Source: Flavobacteriales bacterium (GTDB lineage: Bacteria; Bacteroidota; Bacteroidia; Flavobacteriales_F; PHOS-HE28). Taken from it: a stretch of 64,000 nucleotides of DNA. The stretch's first letter is position 1. Each line of letters opens with the position of its first letter. A model generated the notes under the pieces. That model ran no database searches and was not told the DNA's origin. It was given only the letters and a program-made list of their open reading frames with translations. The stretch is taken from the NCBI GenBank assembly GCA_020635655.1, contig JACJZI010000014.1, positions 5,204 through 69,203 of the forward strand, written 5' to 3'. The position numbers were made by a program, and so were the translations under genes. Positions 45,640 to 56,452 of this stretch are shown in pieces.

Positions 45640-48600
45640 TCGGCGCGCCTGTCCTTCCTGCCCTTGAAGATGTTCGTGATCCGGTGCCAGAGGTCGCGGG
45701 CATCGTCGAATTCCTCGCGATAAGTCAGGCCCGCACCCTGGGTGGTCGCGGCCTGGTCCACTTGGTTCAGGTTGCGGTCATTGCTCTGACTGAAGGCCTT
45801 CAGCCGCAATTTGCCGTCATCGGTCAGGAGATACTCCAGGGAGAAGTCCCCCACCAGGGAATTGCTCTGGGCACTGGACCGTGTGCCGTACTGAACGCCG
45901 ACGTTCGTGCTGAGCAACAGACGTTCCTTGAAGAGTTGCGTGCTTACGGCCAGTTCCAACTCATCCTGTGTCAGCGCGTCGCCCGGCCGGTAGTTCACGC
46001 CCAGGTCCACATCGTTGCTCAACTGGCTCAACCAATTGCTCACCTGATTGCTGAGCAGTTCACTGCCGGTGGTACCCACCACATTGGACCCGGTGGAGGC
46101 GCTGGCGTCGCCCTGTCCGAAACGGTCGACGGGCAGGAAACGGTTGAGCACGATGAGCGCGAAGGCCTGGCGGTCCAGTTCGTCCTTGTCGCTGAGCAGG
46201 CTGTTCACCTGGGTCCGCGTGCCTTCATCCACGCTCGGCAGCCGGATGTCGAACCCGATGTCGGGGTTCTCCAGCCGATCGGTCAGGTGCATGAGCACTT
46301 CCACGGGCACCCGTTTCGTATAGGTGTCTGTGCGTTCGTCCGGGATGATGTCGTACAAGGGTGCCCGTAATCGGTAGACCGCATCCAGAGCAAGCTGGGC
46401 GTCGAAGGGATCACCGTACCAGGTGATGTGCCCGCCCGGCTCCACATCGAATCGCTTGTTGACCACGTTGCGGAGCGTGAACAGGTACTGTCCGTCCGTC
46501 ACCTCCATGTCCCCGCGCATGCTGAACTCACCGCTCGGCGTGACCTCCATCTGGATGTTGCCCCTGCCGCTGCCGGAGAGGATGTCACCCACCGTGGGAT
46601 CGAAGATGAGCTCGAAACGGGCATCCGGGGTCACTTCCACGTTCATGTCCAGGTCGATACCCGAGAGGTCCACTTCGTTGTTGATGCTGTCCTGTCGGAC
46701 ATCACCCGCGTGGAACCGCACGAAGTCGATGCCGCTGACCTCGGTGCTGCTCCCCAGGGGCAGGCTGATCACCGTGCCTCTCTCCGCTTTGGCATCGAGG
46801 GCGATCTCCAGATTGTCCGCATACCCGCTCACCTGAAGGTCACCGGTGGCATACGCCCTCCCATAATAGAGCGAATTGTCCAGATCGGTCGTGTTCATGC
46901 AGAGGAAGTGGTCCATGGACAGGGTCACATCGAAGTTCCAATCGCTGAACCCGTGGTGGATGATCGTCCCGATGGCGTCGGCCTCGTGACCCTCCTCATC
47001 GATCAGTTTCACAAAGTCGAGTGTGAACATGTCCGGCAGGATGCGCACCTCATGTGTGAAATGATAGAAGGTGTTGAGGTAGGCAATGCGCATGCCGGCA
47101 TCCTGCATGAACGCTCGCCCATCGACCAGTGGCACGGCGAAGGTCCCACCGACATGGACCTTGCCGGTGACCTGCCCCTGAAGATCGCTGATGTCATCGG
47201 GCAGGTATGGATCGAGGAAGGCCAGGTCGAATTGATCGAGCACCAGTTCCAGATCGAGCTGCTTGTTGGGATCACCGGGAGCGATGCTGCCGCTGAAATC
47301 CAGTGCCCTGAGCGTATCGCGCAGCAATTTTCCGCTCACTTCCATCTGTTGGACCCGCTTGTCCCATTGTGCGGAGAACTGCAGGTCGCCCACCGGTCGA
47401 TCCTCTATGGCCAGGCTGTCCAGGCAGAGATAGCTGAAGAAGTGGGGCGTGCCCAATGCATCGAACAACCTGCCATCGCCGCTCAGGATCCCGTGCGTCG
47501 TGGGGCCCGAATAGAAGGGACGCGCGTTCTCCAACCGGAGGTCCTGGAACTCGAAAGCGATCGCCTCGTGCGGATCACGCCCGAGCACGCCGTCCAGGCG
47601 CACATGTTGATCCCCATCGATCAATTCCAGGCCCTGGATGTGCAGTGCATTGCTGTCCAGGGTCAGTGTCGCCACTGCCGGGTTGTGCCAGGTGCCCCGT
47701 CCGAAGTACAACTCCGATGGCAAAAGGTCCAGCGAGACCTTGCCAGGACCCAGGACCTGTCCCTGCAGGTCGATATTGCCGCTGGTATTGTTCGTGCTTC
47801 CGGCCCATCCCATGCTGAGCTCGAGTTCATCCTGATACGCCTTCCCGGTGATGTCGATCCCTGTGATGAACGTGCTGTCCGCAAGTTGTTGCCGCCGACT
47901 TCGGAAGGACAGCGCCAACACATCAAGGGTCTTGTCGAGGATCACCTGCACGGAATCGCTGCCCAGACCCGCGTAGCTGATGAACGGGAGATCGGCCGTT
48001 AGTCCGACATCGAACGTGCGGCTGTCGAAGCGACCTTCGATCCGCGCTCCCGGGTCGAGCCGCAACTGGGGAACGGCCAGATGCAGGGCCGCGGACAGTT
48101 CCTTCACGCGTATTTCGAAGTTGAAATGCTGCTCGTCCAGGGCATAGTCGACCTGGTCGCTCATCGAGGGGAACACACTGTAGAATACGCTGGTGATCGC
48201 CCGAGGCAGCCGGGTGGGCAGGAACTCGCCCCGAACATCGACATCCGCCATGTCCGACCGCAGCTGGAGGATCGGCTCACCCGCCTCCCTGCCACTGACC
48301 AATGAGAGGTCCCCGAAGCGATAGGTACTGTCCGCGTCGCAGTATTCCAGTCCCAGGACCTGCAAAGTGCCCTTCAGACTGTCCGGGGCCAGCTCGCCAT
48401 CGGCCTGAAGACCGAAGGAGACCTCGCCCAAATGCAGGTCGGGCAGCATCTTCAGTTCATACAGATCCGCGTGATCGACCCGGGCCTTGAAATCCACCTT
48501 GGGCCATTTGCCGCGCAGGTCCGCCAGCCCATCGAACACCAGCTGGACGTTCGGGTCGTCGCACTCCAGATGACCATTGAAGAGCCTGCGTTCCAGGCGG

Positions 48601-50039
48601 CCGTTCAATCGGATCCCCGAGATCACGTGCTCGTTGACGGTCAGTTTGGGCACTACCCCCTCGAGGTCCGCCCGCATCGAGGCCAGATCGTTGCCCTTGG
48701 CATGAACGCGCAGGTCGCAGGCGATCGGGCCAATGGTCCTGTCGTGCATCACGGGGCCCGGATCGAAATCGTCGGTGACCAGCTTGCCGTCCAGATCGAA
48801 CACACGGCTCACGGTATCGCGTTCGAAGCTGATGTCCGCCCGCAGGACCCCAAGCTCGGTGCTCGCCCGCCCGAATGCGGTGAAGCTGTTGATGAAACCG
48901 GTGAAGTTGCCGCGGAAAACGATGGGGCCCAGCGACCGCAGTTCCTCAGGGATGTGCAGATGTTGGCCTTCCGTGAACGGAACAGCCGGCAGTGAGGCGA
49001 GGTCGGCGTGGTCCGTGGTGAGCTGTTCGACATCAAGAATGATGAACGTGTTCGCGATGGTCGGCAGGCCGTTCATCTCGACCGACCCGGAGAAGTGTGT
49101 CCCGGCCCCGTAAGAGATGTCCACGTGGCGCCCCTTGAGGTCGGCGACCGTGCCACGGTAGTCGCCGCTTGCCTGGATCGTGGTCCCCAACCCCTGCAGT
49201 GGTGGTGCGAAGAAGGCGATATCCCTGGCCCCCACCCGGGACGAATCCAACGCCAACTCGAATCCGACAGCGTCCGTGAACCGGCCGTAGTCGGACCAGT
49301 TGGTGGTGTGGAAGGCGAGATCGCCGCGGACCGCACTGTTCGGCGTCACCAATTGAAGCCCGTTCACGACGATACCGGACCCACTAACCGAGGCCTGGCC
49401 GTCGAGATGGTCCAGCTCGAGCCCGCTGCGTTCCTTGAACGCCACATGGTCCAGGTCCGCCAGCACCGAATCGGCGATCAGAACGAGTTCACGTCCCCGT
49501 ATGTCGGCGTCATGCACGTCCACATGGTCGAAGTCGACCCCGAAAGGGATCGGGGCCGCCTGGTGGTCATCGTAGGTGAAGTGGAAGCGCTGGATGTCGA
49601 AGCTGCGGCATTGGACCACCCAGAGCTCACCCGACGTCGTGGTATCCCCACTGCCCAAGGCGTCGATCCATTCGGTCAGATTGCTATGTGCCGCGCCCTG
49701 GGCCCTGTCCAACCGGAAACGGGCATCACGCAGGTACAATGCACCGACCGACACGTGATGGGAACGCGGATGCACCCGCCATCGGTCCACTTTCAATCGG
49801 CCCGCAGCGAAGAGGGTATCCCCTTCCAGGTCCGATACCAACAAGCCGTCGAAACGACTTGGACCGAACAACCCGATGCGCAATCGGTCCACCTGGATGC
49901 GGAACCCCATTCGTTCGTTCAGACCGCTGAGCACCTGATGTGCGATCCAGGTCTGGACCGTGGCGGACGGCAACAGGAACAGGAGAACGAGCACGAAGGT
50001 CACAACGGCCAGCAAAGACCAGGCGGTCCAGCGCAGCAA
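45633..50039 (-). CDS. tamB: TamB family translocation/assembly module protein
   Basis: 1468 aa. One N-terminal membrane anchor (~6-25) is followed by a very long periplasmic region of AsmA-like repeating groove. The C-terminal TamB/DUF490 domain includes [19 protein letters not shown] and [15 protein letters not shown]. TamB-type proteins bridge the periplasm and help outer-membrane protein assembly or phospholipid transport. The start is a TTG at 50039; the frame is open upstream and carries basic residues, so the exact N-terminus is unsure. It is divergent from tsaD across an 80-bp gap, an arrangement common in Bacteroidota. Confidence 0.93.
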   Translation of the reverse strand: MLRWTAWSLLAVVTFVLVLLFLLPSATVQTWIAHQVLSGLNERMGFRIQVDRLRIGLFGPSRFDGLLVSDLEGDTLFAAGRLKVDRWRVHPRSHHVSVGALYLRDARFRLDRAQGAAHSNLTEWIDALGSGDTTTSGELWVVQCRSFDIQRFHFTYDDHQAAPIPFGVDFDHVDVHDADIRGRELVLIADSVLADLDHVAFKERSGLELDHLDGQASVSGSGIVVNGLQLVTPNSAVRGDLAFHTTNWSDYGRFTDAVGFELALDSSRVGARDIAFFAPPLQGLGTTIQASGDYRGTVADLKGRHVDISYGAGTHFSGSVEMNGLPTIANTFIILDVEQLTTDHADLASLPAVPFTEGQHLHIPEELRSLGPIVFRGNFTGFINSFTAFGRASTELGVLRADISFERDTVSRVFDLDGKLVTDDFDPGPVMHDRTIGPIACDLRVHAKGNDLASMRADLEGVVPKLTVNEHVISGIRLNGRLERRLFNGHLECDDPNVQLVFDGLADLRGKWPKVDFKARVDHADLYELKMLPDLHLGEVSFGLQADGELAPDSLKGTLQVLGLEYCDADSTYRFGDLSLVSGREAGEPILQLRSDMADVDVRGEFLPTRLPRAITSVFYSVFPSMSDQVDYALDEQHFNFEIRVKELSAALHLAVPQLRLDPGARIEGRFDSRTFDVGLTADLPFISYAGLGSDSVQVILDKTLDVLALSFRSRRQQLADSTFITGIDITGKAYQDELELSMGWAGSTNNTSGNIDLQGQVLGPGKVSLDLLPSELYFGRGTWHNPAVATLTLDSNALHIQGLELIDGDQHVRLDGVLGRDPHEAIAFEFQDLRLENARPFYSGPTTHGILSGDGRLFDALGTPHFFSYLCLDSLAIEDRPVGDLQFSAQWDKRVQQMEVSGKLLRDTLRALDFSGSIAPGDPNKQLDLELVLDQFDLAFLDPYLPDDISDLQGQVTGKVHVGGTFAVPLVDGRAFMQDAGMRIAYLNTFYHFTHEVRILPDMFTLDFVKLIDEEGHEADAIGTIIHHGFSDWNFDVTLSMDHFLCMNTTDLDNSLYYGRAYATGDLQVSGYADNLEIALDAKAERGTVISLPLGSSTEVSGIDFVRFHAGDVRQDSINNEVDLSGIDLDMNVEVTPDARFELIFDPTVGDILSGSGRGNIQMEVTPSGEFSMRGDMEVTDGQYLFTLRNVVNKRFDVEPGGHITWYGDPFDAQLALDAVYRLRAPLYDIIPDERTDTYTKRVPVEVLMHLTDRLENPDIGFDIRLPSVDEGTRTQVNSLLSDKDELDRQAFALIVLNRFLPVDRFGQGDASASTGSNVVGTTGSELLSNQVSNWLSQLSNDVDLGVNYRPGDALTQDELELAVSTQLFKERLLLSTNVGVQYGTRSSAQSNSLVGDFSLEYLLTDDGKLRLKAFSQSNDRNLNQVDQAATTQGAGLTYREEFDDARDLWHRITNIFKGRKDRRADQ

Positions 50040-50083
50040 GCGCTTTGTCCATCGTGCGATCCGTCGGCTGGCCAGCGTGAACG

Positions 50084-50091
50084 TAGTTTTG
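50084..50091 (+). promoter_or_regulatory. -7 promoter element (TAGTTTTG) of tsaD
   Basis: A perfect TAnnTTTG match, 28 bp before the ATG at 50120, in the tamB-tsaD divergent gap. Confidence 0.6.
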
Positions 50092-50119
50092 CCGGCTGTT
50101 CCGCAACAACCAGGCCCGG

Positions 50120-51166
50120 ATGGCGAAATTAGCGGCTGCCCCCAAGCCCCGGTCAGGAGCCGAGATCATCCTGGGCATCGAGAGCTCCTGCGATGATACG
50201 GCCGCGGCCGTGCTCATCGATGGCGTCGTGCGTTCCAACGTCGTGGCCGGCCAGGAGGTGCATCGGCAATGGGGTGGCGTGGTGCCCGAACTGGCCAGTC
50301 GCGCCCACCAACAGAACCTTGTTCCCGTCGTGCACGAAGCCCTTCGCCGAGCGGGGATCGGCCCACGGGAGATCACCGCAGTGGCTTTCACCCAGGGGCC
50401 CGGTCTCATCGGCGCGTTGCTCGTTGGTGCATGTTTCGCCCGGTCAATGGCACAGGCATTGGGCGTTCCGTTGATCGCCGTGGACCATCTGCAGGCCCAT
50501 GTGCTGGCCCATTTCATCCCAGGTCAGGGCGCCATCCCGGAACTGCCGTTCATCAACCTGACCGTGAGCGGTGGCCATACACGGATCGTCCACGTGCGTT
50601 CGCCCCTGGACATGGAGGTGATCGGGACCACGCTCGACGATGCGGCGGGCGAGGCCTTCGACAAAGGGGCCAAACTGCTGGGCCTCGCCTATCCCGGGGG
50701 GCCATTGATCGACCAGTGGGCGCGTCGGGGTGACCCGCAACGTTTCCGGCTTCCCCTGCCACAGGTGGATGGTCTGAACATGAGCTTCAGCGGCGTGAAA
50801 ACAGCCTTCCGTGACCTGGTACGTCACACCATGGAGAAGGACCCTGCGCCTTCCGAACAGACCCGAGCGGACCTGGCCGCCACCTTGCAGCGAACGATCA
50901 TAGAAGTGCTTGTGGAGAAGCTCATCGCCGCCGTGGACCGCGTCGGATGCGACCGGATCGGTGTATCCGGGGGGGTCTCGGTGAACTCCGGCCTCCGGGA
51001 CCGGCTGCAAGGCGAAGGCAGGGCACGACACTGGACGGTGCACTTTCCCCATCCCGAATACTGCACGGACAATGCCGCGATGATCGCCATGGCCGGCCGT
51101 TCCCTTTTGCATGCCGGCATCGTGGCCTCGTTGGACGTGGTGCCGCACGCACGTCCGCCGAAGTAG
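50120..51166 (+). CDS. tsaD: tRNA threonylcarbamoyladenosine (t6A) transferase TsaD
   Basis: 348 aa. It transfers threonylcarbamoyl to A37 of ANN-decoding tRNAs with TsaB and TsaE. The metal ligands H123 and H127 are in VDHLQAHVLAH. The ASKHA nucleotide-binding elements ILGIESSCDDTAAAV, NLTVSGGHTRI, GEAFDKGAKLLGL and GVSGGVSVNSGLR are present. Length and motifs are canonical. Confidence 0.97.
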   Translation: MAKLAAAPKPRSGAEIILGIESSCDDTAAAVLIDGVVRSNVVAGQEVHRQWGGVVPELASRAHQQNLVPVVHEALRRAGIGPREITAVAFTQGPGLIGALLVGACFARSMAQALGVPLIAVDHLQAHVLAHFIPGQGAIPELPFINLTVSGGHTRIVHVRSPLDMEVIGTTLDDAAGEAFDKGAKLLGLAYPGGPLIDQWARRGDPQRFRLPLPQVDGLNMSFSGVKTAFRDLVRHTMEKDPAPSEQTRADLAATLQRTIIEVLVEKLIAAVDRVGCDRIGVSGGVSVNSGLRDRLQGEGRARHWTVHFPHPEYCTDNAAMIAMAGRSLLHAGIVASLDVVPHARPPK

Positions 51167-51196
51167 GCCCAGCGATGCACCTCGCCCCCTTCCACC

Positions 51197-51204
51197 TACC
51201 TTTG
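51197..51204 (+). promoter_or_regulatory. -7 promoter element (TACCTTTG) of the TPR gene
   Basis: A perfect TAnnTTTG, only 5 nt before the ATG at 51210, predicting a leaderless mRNA. Confidence 0.65.
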
Positions 51205-51209
51205 GCGCC

Positions 51210-52154
51210 ATGCGGATGATCCCGTGGCCCATCCTGTGCGCCAGCCTTATGAGCACGATCCCTGGAAGGTCTCAGGACGTGAACGGACTTCTTGCACAGG
51301 GGGATAGCTTGATGCGCTCGGGACATTATCAAAAGGCGCTGTCGAGCTTCAACGATGCCGTGGAACACGCGCCCAATGCCACCACGTATTCGGCCAGGGC
51401 CAGGGCCTACTTCGCCATGGACCGGATCGACCGTTTCGCGGAGGATGTGCAACGCGCCCTCTCGCTCGACAGCACCCATGCGGAAGCCAACTACCAGCGG
51501 GCCCTGTACGCATATCAGGGTGAGGATCTCCGCGCCGCGGAACGCTACAGTTCAAGGGGGCTCGGTTACGTGAAGGACGAGGCCCTGCACAACCAGCTGC
51601 TCCTGCTGCGTGGTCAGGCCCGGGCTGAGCTGCACGAGGACCTGAAGGCGGTGGACGATCTGCGCGAAGGTCTGAAGGACCGCCCGGACGACATCGAGGC
51701 GAACGCCACACTGGCGCGCGTCCTGGATGCCCTCCACGACCACGAGGATGCCCTTGTCGTGCTTGCCCATCTCTGTGAGCTGGAGCCGGACAACGTGGGC
51801 CATTGGACGAACAGGGGGTTCGAGCTCGCATCCCTGGACCGCCATGAAGAGGCCCTTGCGATGTATGCCAAGGCCCTGGAGATCGACAAGGACGAACCCG
51901 TGGCGCTGAGCGACCGCGCCTATTCCCTCATGGAATTGGGACGCAACGACGAGGCCATGAAGGAAGTGGAGAAGAGCCTGCGCTTCTATCCGGCCAACGC
52001 CTTTGCGCTCCGCACGCGGGCCTTGCTCCGCATGCGGAAAGGGGATCGGGAAAAGGCCTGCTCCGACCTGTCCCTTGCCCGCATCCTGGGCGGGGTGGAC
52101 GACATCGACGCCCTCATCCAGGAGCACTGCGGCAACCTGCCGCAGGAACGTTGA
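51210..52154 (+). CDS. Exported tetratricopeptide-repeat protein
   Basis: 314 aa. The signal peptide MRMIPWPILCASLMSTIPG ends near residue 22. Seven or so TPR units fill the rest, for example LLAQGDSLMRSGHYQKALSS, NRGFELASLDRHEEALAMYA and DRAYSLMELGRNDEAMKEVE. It is a periplasmic or envelope scaffold of unknown partner. The ATG at 51210 is fixed by the adjacent promoter element and the leader peptide. It converges with the T9SS protein gene, 4 bp apart. Confidence 0.87.
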   Translation: MRMIPWPILCASLMSTIPGRSQDVNGLLAQGDSLMRSGHYQKALSSFNDAVEHAPNATTYSARARAYFAMDRIDRFAEDVQRALSLDSTHAEANYQRALYAYQGEDLRAAERYSSRGLGYVKDEALHNQLLLLRGQARAELHEDLKAVDDLREGLKDRPDDIEANATLARVLDALHDHEDALVVLAHLCELEPDNVGHWTNRGFELASLDRHEEALAMYAKALEIDKDEPVALSDRAYSLMELGRNDEAMKEVEKSLRFYPANAFALRTRALLRMRKGDREKACSDLSLARILGGVDDIDALIQEHCGNLPQER

Positions 52155-52158
52155 AGGA

Positions 52159-54528
52159 TCAACGGATCACGAAGGGAAGGATCCGGTCCCTCCCCGCATC
52201 ACCGTCCAGCCTGAGGAAATACGTGCCTGCCGCCAGACCTGTCCGCAACCGCAGGGTGGTCTGTCCGTTCATCTCCTGGGAAAGGACCATCCTTCCTGTT
52301 GGTCCGTAGATCTCCAGGGCACCATGAAGAGGCACCTGGGACCGCACCTCGAACGTGCCGTCGTTGGGTACGGGCACGACCATCGGGTACTGTGCGGGCC
52401 GGTCAACCTCATTGACCTGGACCGGGCTGCCGGTCAATTCCAGATCGTCCAGCCCCGCCTCCACCACATGGCCGGGCGGAACATCGGCGGCCTCGGCGAT
52501 CAGTCGCATCGTGGCCGTCGGTGCCAGGTGGTCGATCACATGCACCGACATGCTTTGCCAACTGGAAGCGCCGGGCGTGTTCGGACCCACGTCGTCCACG
52601 AGCACCGTGTCGATGCCGTTGGTCAGATAGATATGCAGATAGTCGTTCGGTGATCCGTTCCCACCATCGTTCATGAACCAACGCTGATACACCACGGAGG
52701 GGTCGACCACGGTGGTCGCGTCGAAAACCGGCGAGATCAGCCGGGTAAGCCCGTCATCGATATCATCATCCCCGGCCTGACCACCACCGTTGCCGGTCAC
52801 ATAAGCTTCACCGCCACAATCCCCCGTCACATCGGACGCGGGGTTGCTCGCCGTGTTCCCGAGGTAGGTCCCGATCGGCAAGTCACGTTCCCACGCCCCC
52901 GTGGTGGCCGTCGTCGTCACCTGCCAGCCAAGATCGAACCGGAAGTCGTCCATGTAGCCTCGGTCCAAGGTGATGGTAAGCGGCAGGGTGTTCTGGTCGA
53001 TGGTGGTCCCTGTTGAACAATAGGTCCGCCAGCCCCATTGCCCGGCACTGATGGCGTACGTATCCGAGAACATGGCGGGCAATTGGAACATCCCGTCCGC
53101 GTCGGCCACCACCAACAGGTCATAGTCCGTGCTTTGCAATTCCACCTGCGCGAACGGCACCGGATCGTTGGTGACGCTTTCGACCACCTGACCGGACCAG
53201 GCGAACGCGGTGAGCGGAACGAGCGCCACGTCCAATTGGGTCAGCTGTCCGTTCTGCAGGACGACCCCGGAGATCGTCTGGTCCTCATAACCCGGCGCGG
53301 TCACCAGCACGTCATAGGAGCCTGCTGCATTGTATCCCGTCGCATAATGACCGTTCAGGGCGCTTTGCACATCCACCTGCAGTCCCACGATGGAGACCTG
53401 TGCCTGGGCCACGGGGCTCGTGGTGACCTGGTCCGTTATGGTGCCCTCCAGCCAGCATGCATGGATGTATGTCGGTTGCATCACGTAGAGCCCGCCCTCG
53501 ATGTCGGAGGAAATGATCAGACCGCTCGGCAGGTAGGGGTAAGTGCCCCATGCGCCATTGAAACCGTCACCGGATAGCGGCGAGTGGTCGTAGTGCGCCA
53601 CCTCGACCACGTTCCCGGGACGGGTCGCGTCGTGCACCACTGTACCATAACGGTAGTAGCTGCTCACCAGGTAGCCGTTCAGATAGAACGTGTTGTGCGG
53701 GATGGTGCCCGACCCGGGGTCGCATTGGGTCTCGTCCAGTTCCTGGATATCGGTGGGATCACTGATGTCATAGCTGCCGATCTTGCCACCACTGACCTCG
53801 TCGGTCGTGAACACGTAATGATCGTCATTGGAGGGCCAACAATTGTGCGTGAAATGATCAGCGGTGCTCTGCGTGCCCATCACCACCGGGTTCTGCTTGT
53901 CCGAGACATCGATCAACGAAAAGAAGCCCTCGTAAACATGTGAGGCATAGAGGGTGTCACCGCGAGCCATGCCATCATGGATATACCATGTATCGAAATC
54001 GCCGATCTCCACGGGGTTGTCCGGATCGGGGTTCAGGTCCAGGAATATGGCCCCACCATTGCCCCGGTTCGCACCGAAGATGTATGCGATCCCGTTCTCA
54101 TCGATGTAGATGTCATGCGCGGACGTCCAGCCATTTCCCAGCCAATTGTGCGCAGGCAGGTTGGTGCTCTGCGGAAGTGGGCTCAGGTCGATGATCGCGA
54201 GCCCTCCTCCACCTTCCGTGGTCACATAGGCATGGTCGTTCCACACCTTCAGATCACGCCAGATGCTGCTGACACCCGGGTAGTAGAAGACCTCCTGGGG
54301 ATCGGTCGGATCGGCCAGGCTCACCACGGAGACCCCGCCATCGTCCACCCCGACGAGCGCATATTCATTGCCGACCTGGTCCACATAGCCCCAGATATCG
54401 CTGACCTCGCTGCCATGCAGGGCCTGATAGTCGAGATGCCCGACCAGGGACATGTTGAGCTGCGCGTATGCATGCCGGCCCATGAGGACCAGCAGGGCCA
54501 GGACGATGGAACGCATGTATCGGTTCAT
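52159..54528 (-). CDS. Choice-of-anchor-B (LVIVD-type) protein with type A T9SS domain
   Basis: 789 aa. The signal peptide ends near residue 23 (GRHAYAQ). Residues ~25-390 are LVIVD/choice-of-anchor-B propeller-like repeats (EYALVGVDDGGVSVVSLADP, AHDIYIDENGIAYIFGANR, FFSLIDVSDKQNPVVMG). Two carboxypeptidase-regulatory-like domains follow (about 392-475 and 475-555; ACWLEGTITDQ, AFAWSGQVVES). Next comes a lectin/jelly-roll-like stretch (~560-700), then a type A T9SS C-terminus (VPVPNDGTFEVRS ... IYGPTGRMV ... GTYFLRLDG). It is predicted to be secreted to or past the cell surface. The ATG at 54528 sits 20 bp after a TACCTTGC element. Confidence 0.87.
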   Translation of the reverse strand: MNRYMRSIVLALLVLMGRHAYAQLNMSLVGHLDYQALHGSEVSDIWGYVDQVGNEYALVGVDDGGVSVVSLADPTDPQEVFYYPGVSSIWRDLKVWNDHAYVTTEGGGGLAIIDLSPLPQSTNLPAHNWLGNGWTSAHDIYIDENGIAYIFGANRGNGGAIFLDLNPDPDNPVEIGDFDTWYIHDGMARGDTLYASHVYEGFFSLIDVSDKQNPVVMGTQSTADHFTHNCWPSNDDHYVFTTDEVSGGKIGSYDISDPTDIQELDETQCDPGSGTIPHNTFYLNGYLVSSYYRYGTVVHDATRPGNVVEVAHYDHSPLSGDGFNGAWGTYPYLPSGLIISSDIEGGLYVMQPTYIHACWLEGTITDQVTTSPVAQAQVSIVGLQVDVQSALNGHYATGYNAAGSYDVLVTAPGYEDQTISGVVLQNGQLTQLDVALVPLTAFAWSGQVVESVTNDPVPFAQVELQSTDYDLLVVADADGMFQLPAMFSDTYAISAGQWGWRTYCSTGTTIDQNTLPLTITLDRGYMDDFRFDLGWQVTTTATTGAWERDLPIGTYLGNTASNPASDVTGDCGGEAYVTGNGGGQAGDDDIDDGLTRLISPVFDATTVVDPSVVYQRWFMNDGGNGSPNDYLHIYLTNGIDTVLVDDVGPNTPGASSWQSMSVHVIDHLAPTATMRLIAEAADVPPGHVVEAGLDDLELTGSPVQVNEVDRPAQYPMVVPVPNDGTFEVRSQVPLHGALEIYGPTGRMVLSQEMNGQTTLRLRTGLAAGTYFLRLDGDAGRDRILPFVIR

Positions 54529-54548
54529 TGATCTTGGATCAGCACCCG

Positions 54549-54556
54549 GCAAGGTA
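54549..54556 (-). promoter_or_regulatory. -7 promoter element (TACCTTGC) of the choice-of-anchor-B gene
   Basis: Minus strand, 20 bp before the ATG at 54528; a partial match to TAnnTTTG. Confidence 0.4.
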
Positions 54557-54656
54557 GGGTGAACAACTTCGCTACCGGCGAAATGAAGGGGAACAATTGC
54601 CCCACTATGGGAACTGCAAGACCGATCCCAGCGGGTCCCGGCTTGGCGGAATGGCC

Positions 54657-54664
54657 TATTTTTC
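54657..54664 (+). promoter_or_regulatory. -7 promoter element (TATTTTTC) of uspA-like gene
   Basis: One mismatch to TAnnTTTG, 14 bp before the ATG at 54679. Confidence 0.4.
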
Positions 54665-54678
54665 GCCCACTCCCTACC

Positions 54679-55467
54679 ATGAAGGACATCCTCTGCCCCA
54701 CCGACCTGACAGAACTTGGCACCATTGCCCTCGACCATGCCGTGCAGGTCGCGGAAGGGTTCGAGGCTTCGATCACGCTCCTCCATGTTTCCGGGAAGAA
54801 CGAACAGGACGGCGCGGCCGCAGAGCATGTGCGCAAGGTCCTCGATGCCGAAGTGGAACGCGTGAAGGGCCGGGCATCGGCCAAGTACTTGATCATCAAC
54901 GGGCATGCATTGCCTGCGATCGCGCATGAGGCCCAGCGGGACCATATGCTCATGGTCGCCGGGACACATGGCGCGCGCGGCCTTCGCCAGAACCTGTTCG
55001 GTGCGGATATCCTGGGGCTGGTGCGCCACGCCGGGATCCCCTCGCTCGTGGTGCAACACGGTGCCCCGGTGCGTCCCTTCGATCGCATCGTCATGCCCGT
55101 GACGGGACATACGGATATTGGAATGATGCTGGACACCGTCATCGCGCTGGCCAGGGTCTGGAACGCCGAAGTGGAGGTCTACCAGTTGGTGCGACCCGGT
55201 GGATCGCCCAGCGAGCGGTTGATGGAGAACAAGGTCAGGATGCTCGACAGCCTCGCCGAGGCCGGCGTGCGTCATCAGGAGGTGAACGAGCCGCCCACGG
55301 TCTATTCGGTCGGATTCGCGCAACAGACCCTTCAACATGCCGCACAGGTCGGCGCAGGTCTCATCGCCATCATGGCCAAGGCGTCCGACGAGTACCGCTA
55401 CATCGCCGATGCCGAAAAGGAACGGATGCTGACGAACGCGGCGCTGATCCCTGTGCTTTGCTGCTGA
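54679..55467 (+). CDS. Universal stress protein (UspA family), tandem domains
   Basis: 262 aa, two UspA domains (~1-135 and ~138-262). The first has the N-terminal strand MKDILCPTDLTELGTIALDH and a glycine loop (AGTHGARGLRQNLFG) of the ATP-binding type. The second is more diverged and lacks a clear glycine loop (IMAKASDEYRYIADAEKERM). Such proteins bind ATP or AMP and respond to starvation or stress. The ATG at 54679 gives the standard family start; the longer frame covers the promoter. Confidence 0.9.
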   Translation: MKDILCPTDLTELGTIALDHAVQVAEGFEASITLLHVSGKNEQDGAAAEHVRKVLDAEVERVKGRASAKYLIINGHALPAIAHEAQRDHMLMVAGTHGARGLRQNLFGADILGLVRHAGIPSLVVQHGAPVRPFDRIVMPVTGHTDIGMMLDTVIALARVWNAEVEVYQLVRPGGSPSERLMENKVRMLDSLAEAGVRHQEVNEPPTVYSVGFAQQTLQHAAQVGAGLIAIMAKASDEYRYIADAEKERMLTNAALIPVLCC

Positions 55468-55475
55468 TGGCTACG

Positions 55476-55499
55476 ATCACCCGCCTTCCCCGCGGTGAT
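55476..55499. terminator. Possible bidirectional terminator
   Basis: ATCACCCGC and GCGGTGAT pair with one bulge around a C/T-rich loop, between the convergent UspA and outer-membrane protein genes. No T-tract follows on either side. Confidence 0.35.
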
Positions 55500-55501
55500 G
55501 G

Positions 55502-56371
55502 TCAGAAATGGAATTGGGCGCCAAGTGCTGCGGAATACTCGTAATAAAGGAAGTTCTGGCGGGCCCTGTCCTGGGAACCGCCGGTGGTGAGCACGCTGGG
55601 AAGATCGATCCAGCCCGCACGCGCCGTGATGCGGAGGAAGACATGCCGGAAGACCGTGACGTGCAGCCCCGCCTGCGCACCGATCCCGAACCCGGCCAGG
55701 TGGAACTTATTGTTGATGCCCTCCCCGAACAGTCGCACGTCAGAGCGGGGGATCACGGGTCCGGCATGCGCGCCTTCGAACGCATGCACCATGAACCGCC
55801 CATCGGTGCCGCACCAGAGCGGATCAAATCGGTCCAGGTCGATGCTCAACAGGTTCAGGCCGTCGCTGTGCTCGTACCGCAAAAGGTCCGGAGCGACCTC
55901 CACCGGACCGTCGATATCGTCCCCTGCATACGTATCCGATCGTTCCGCGCTCACCTGGCCCGTCATGCGCACGGTCTGGCCCGGGGCCACGAAGTACTTC
56001 ATGTGGTCCAGTCCGAGAGACAGCGTGTAGCGTTCCCGGAACGACCAGCCCAACCGGTAGTTGTACTGCGGCACCCACATGGTGCTGGGCGAGAAGTAGG
56101 TCTTGGCGTCGAAGTCCACGGCACGGTCCGTCGCCCGGACGTCGTGGAGCGTGAACGAATAGCCGGGACCATTGAAATGGATGTCACTGGTGCCATAGCC
56201 CGCCCGGTTGTAGCCCCAATAAAGGAACAGTGAGCCCTTCGGCATGGGCGATCGCGGCCCGATGGCGACGACCGACAATGGCAGCCAAAGGGAAAGCAGG
56301 CCGATCGATCGAACGGTCGGTCGATCGATGAACGCGATCGCGTGGCGAATTGCAGCGGTCGTGCGCGTCAT
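55502..56371 (-). CDS. Outer-membrane beta-barrel protein of unknown function
   Basis: 289 aa from the ATG at 56371. The leader is probably cleaved after ~45 residues (LLSLWLPLSVVAIG); a long basic stretch before it makes the exact start unsure. The mature protein has alternating aromatic/polar strands and ends in Phe (ALGAQFHF), the outer-membrane insertion signal. The motif GSLFLYWGYNRAGYGTSDIH followed by GYSFTLHDVRATDR recurs in uncharacterised outer-membrane proteins of Bacteroidota. The function is unknown. It converges with the UspA gene. Confidence 0.78.
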   Translation of the reverse strand: MTRTTAAIRHAIAFIDRPTVRSIGLLSLWLPLSVVAIGPRSPMPKGSLFLYWGYNRAGYGTSDIHFNGPGYSFTLHDVRATDRAVDFDAKTYFSPSTMWVPQYNYRLGWSFRERYTLSLGLDHMKYFVAPGQTVRMTGQVSAERSDTYAGDDIDGPVEVAPDLLRYEHSDGLNLLSIDLDRFDPLWCGTDGRFMVHAFEGAHAGPVIPRSDVRLFGEGINNKFHLAGFGIGAQAGLHVTVFRHVFLRITARAGWIDLPSVLTTGGSQDRARQNFLYYEYSAALGAQFHF

Positions 56372-56452
56372 GGGAACACCTGAAGGGCCGCATCCGGATA
56401 CGTTGGCACCCTTTCGGGGCCGGGATCGGCATCGTGCTTGCTTGCATGCGGC

